In this document: piece by piece, positions 60,964-62,018 of the stretch
Position numbering within the stretch: position 1 is the stretch's first letter
How the letters are laid out: the number at the start of each line of letters is the position of its first letter
Assembly (NCBI GenBank): GCA_015490755.1
Contig: WFXF01000056.1
Coordinates: forward strand, 1-62,018
Length of the DNA: 62,018 nt
From: Gammaproteobacteria bacterium
GTDB lineage: Bacteria; Pseudomonadota; Gammaproteobacteria; JAADGQ01
Direction of reading: 5' to 3'
Position numbers and translations under genes: made by a program
Notes under the pieces: generated by a model
Databases searched by the model: none
The model's input: the letters and a program-made list of their open reading frames with translations, nothing else
Told to the model about the DNA's origin: nothing

Positions 60964-61872
60964 ATGAATACTTTAATTTGGTCAATACTGCTATTATTAG
61001 CTTTATCCCCTCGTAGCTACGCCGAATCATTTTTTCTACCAACAGCAGATAATGATGTCGTTGGCCAGCTAATTGCTACCCAACTAAATAGTTCTGATAC
61101 ACTGTTAGATATAGCTCGCCGGTTTGATATAGGCTATAACGAAATCACCCAAGCCAACCCAAACATTGACCCATGGCAACCCACCAAGGACTCTTTTGTT
61201 ATCGTACCTACCTTATACATACTCCCCAATGCCCCCAGGAAAGGAGTTGTTATTAACGTACCTGAAATGCGCCTTTATTACTATCCAAAACCGAAAAAGA
61301 ATCAAGCTCCTATGGTAATTACTTACCCGATTAGTATAGGAAAAGAAGGATGGTTAATGCCATTAGGCCAATCTAGAATCACAGCTAAAATAGAGAATCC
61401 ATCTTGGACCGTGCCTCCAAGTATTCGAGCTGCTTACAAAGCAGAAGGTTATGACTTACCTTCAGTCGTTCCTCCTGGAGAGAGTAACCCGCTCGGAAAA
61501 TTTGCAATGAAATTAGGAGATAGTGGTTATTTCATTCACGGAACCAATAAGCCCCACAGTATTGGAATGCGCGTTAGTTATGGGTGTATTAGACTATACC
61601 CAGAAGATATCGCTGAATTTATTTATATGGCTCCAAAAAAGACACCTGTTACAGTCGTTAATCAACCATTTAAGATAGGAAAACATCATGGAAAAGTTTA
61701 TATAGAAGCGCATACGGCTTTGGCTGACTGGGATATTCCATCACTATTCGACAAACTACCGTCTAGCATCAATGCTGATGATTTGGCACTATTAGTTAAT
61801 TTACCAGAAACTCTGCATCAAATTATCGAACAGCAATCAGGCATTCCTACGCCCATTAAATTGAATAACTAG
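60964..61872 (+). CDS. L,D-transpeptidase (ErfK/YbiS/YcfS type)
   Basis: Periplasmic enzyme that cross-links peptidoglycan through 3-3 bonds or anchors proteins to it, 302 residues. Signal peptide 1-20 (ends SYA), then a LysM-like segment (DTLLDIARRFDIGYNEITQANP region, 45-66), then the YkuD catalytic domain with H192 (IHGTN) and catalytic Cys208 (YGCIR). A perfect TATAAT stands at 60845-60850, about 110 bases upstream, with a poor -35. It is divergent from the PilZ gene. Individual paralogues cannot be told apart, so no symbol is given. Confidence 0.93.
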   Translation: MNTLIWSILLLLALSPRSYAESFFLPTADNDVVGQLIATQLNSSDTLLDIARRFDIGYNEITQANPNIDPWQPTKDSFVIVPTLYILPNAPRKGVVINVPEMRLYYYPKPKKNQAPMVITYPISIGKEGWLMPLGQSRITAKIENPSWTVPPSIRAAYKAEGYDLPSVVPPGESNPLGKFAMKLGDSGYFIHGTNKPHSIGMRVSYGCIRLYPEDIAEFIYMAPKKTPVTVVNQPFKIGKHHGKVYIEAHTALADWDIPSLFDKLPSSINADDLALLVNLPETLHQIIEQQSGIPTPIKLNN

Positions 61873-61884
61873 GAGCCTGTCCGA

Positions 61885-62018
61885 GAATGAAAAGTCTACT
61901 GCGGAAAATCCATTTCGGCCATATTTGGTGTAAATTTTCGTTAAATAGAACAACTATTCGCCTCAAATTTACACCAAATCTGCCTCAAAATGGCTTTCCC
62001 TCGCTACGACTTCCATTC
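61885..62018. repeat. Long imperfect palindromic element, cut by the window end
   Basis: From GAATG at 61885 to CATTC at 62018 the sequence is its own approximate reverse complement, centred at 61951. The core is a perfect pair, ATTTGGTGTAAATTT (61923-61937) and AAATTTACACCAAAT (61965-61979). Inside, AATAG/CTATT flank a loop AACAA. Outer arms match with scattered mismatches (for example GGAAAATCCATTT against AAAATGGCTTTCC). The left flank CTGTCCGA suggests that the element continues past the edge. It has the look of an ERIC-like or miniature transposable element, with no transposase gene seen. Confidence 0.85.

Overview
The window looks like a chromosomal segment of an AT-leaning gammaproteobacterium. 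The evidence is the rpsU-(yqeY)-dnaG-rpoD block, the dusB-fis pair, rpoZ-spoT, sspA-sspB and the mnmG-rsmG-parA-parB-atp cluster, which usually lies close to the replication origin. A sucrose synthase / sucrose-phosphate synthase / fructokinase cluster and the Thiobacillus-type glutamate-cysteine ligase are known mostly from methanotrophs, ammonia oxidisers and sulfur oxidisers. They hint at a chemolithotroph or methylotroph, but no genus can be named from the sequence alone. Nearly all genes are intact housekeeping genes. No transposase, prophage or CRISPR array was seen.

Layout, left to right. 0.1-4.3 kb: molybdopterin synthesis (moaA-moaC-moaD-moaE on the minus strand), divergent from a kelch propeller gene plus a MoeB-type activating enzyme. 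4.4-9 kb: rpsU, yqeY, dnaG, rpoD and tRNA-Ile(CAT). 9-15.3 kb: bioA, rsmE and an overlapping gshA-gshB-apbE-tonB-like operon. 15.5-18 kb: class I fbp and an unknown coiled-coil membrane protein. 18-23.1 kb: rpoZ-spoT-ridA-recG. 23.1-24.7 kb: malic enzyme and rpmE. 24.8-29.2 kb: glgP, then rho and trxA. 29.4-33.3 kb: arsS-like radical SAM gene, dusB, fis, purH. 33.3-33.95 kb: a gene-free stretch crowded with hairpins. 34-39.6 kb: an orphan cheW, two uncharacterised genes, DAHP synthase, sspA-sspB, branched-chain aminotransferase. 39.6-44.4 kb: sucrose cluster. 44.5-55.3 kb: glmS, glmU and the complete atp operon. 55.3-59.6 kb: parB, parA, rsmG, mnmG. 59.6-62 kb: a triple PilZ protein, an L,D-transpeptidase, and a long palindromic element cut by the window edge.

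Functional links. MoaA, MoaC, MoaD/MoaE and MoeB cover the pathway from GTP to molybdopterin. GshA and GshB together make glutathione. SPS, sucrose synthase and fructokinase connect sucrose to UDP-glucose and fructose phosphate, but no sucrose-phosphate phosphatase is seen. SspB (ClpX adaptor), SpoT, RpoZ and Fis are stress and growth-rate functions. GlmU and GlmS feed UDP-GlcNAc and sit directly downstream of the atp operon.

The strongest candidates for something undescribed are the roughly 0.5 kb structured-RNA-like region at 33.41-33.93 kb, which carries three copies of the small hairpin GGCAAGATGCC and about ten further helices with purine-rich loops, and the roughly 134-bp palindromic element at the right edge. 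Promoters and terminators were found by eye and none has been tested.
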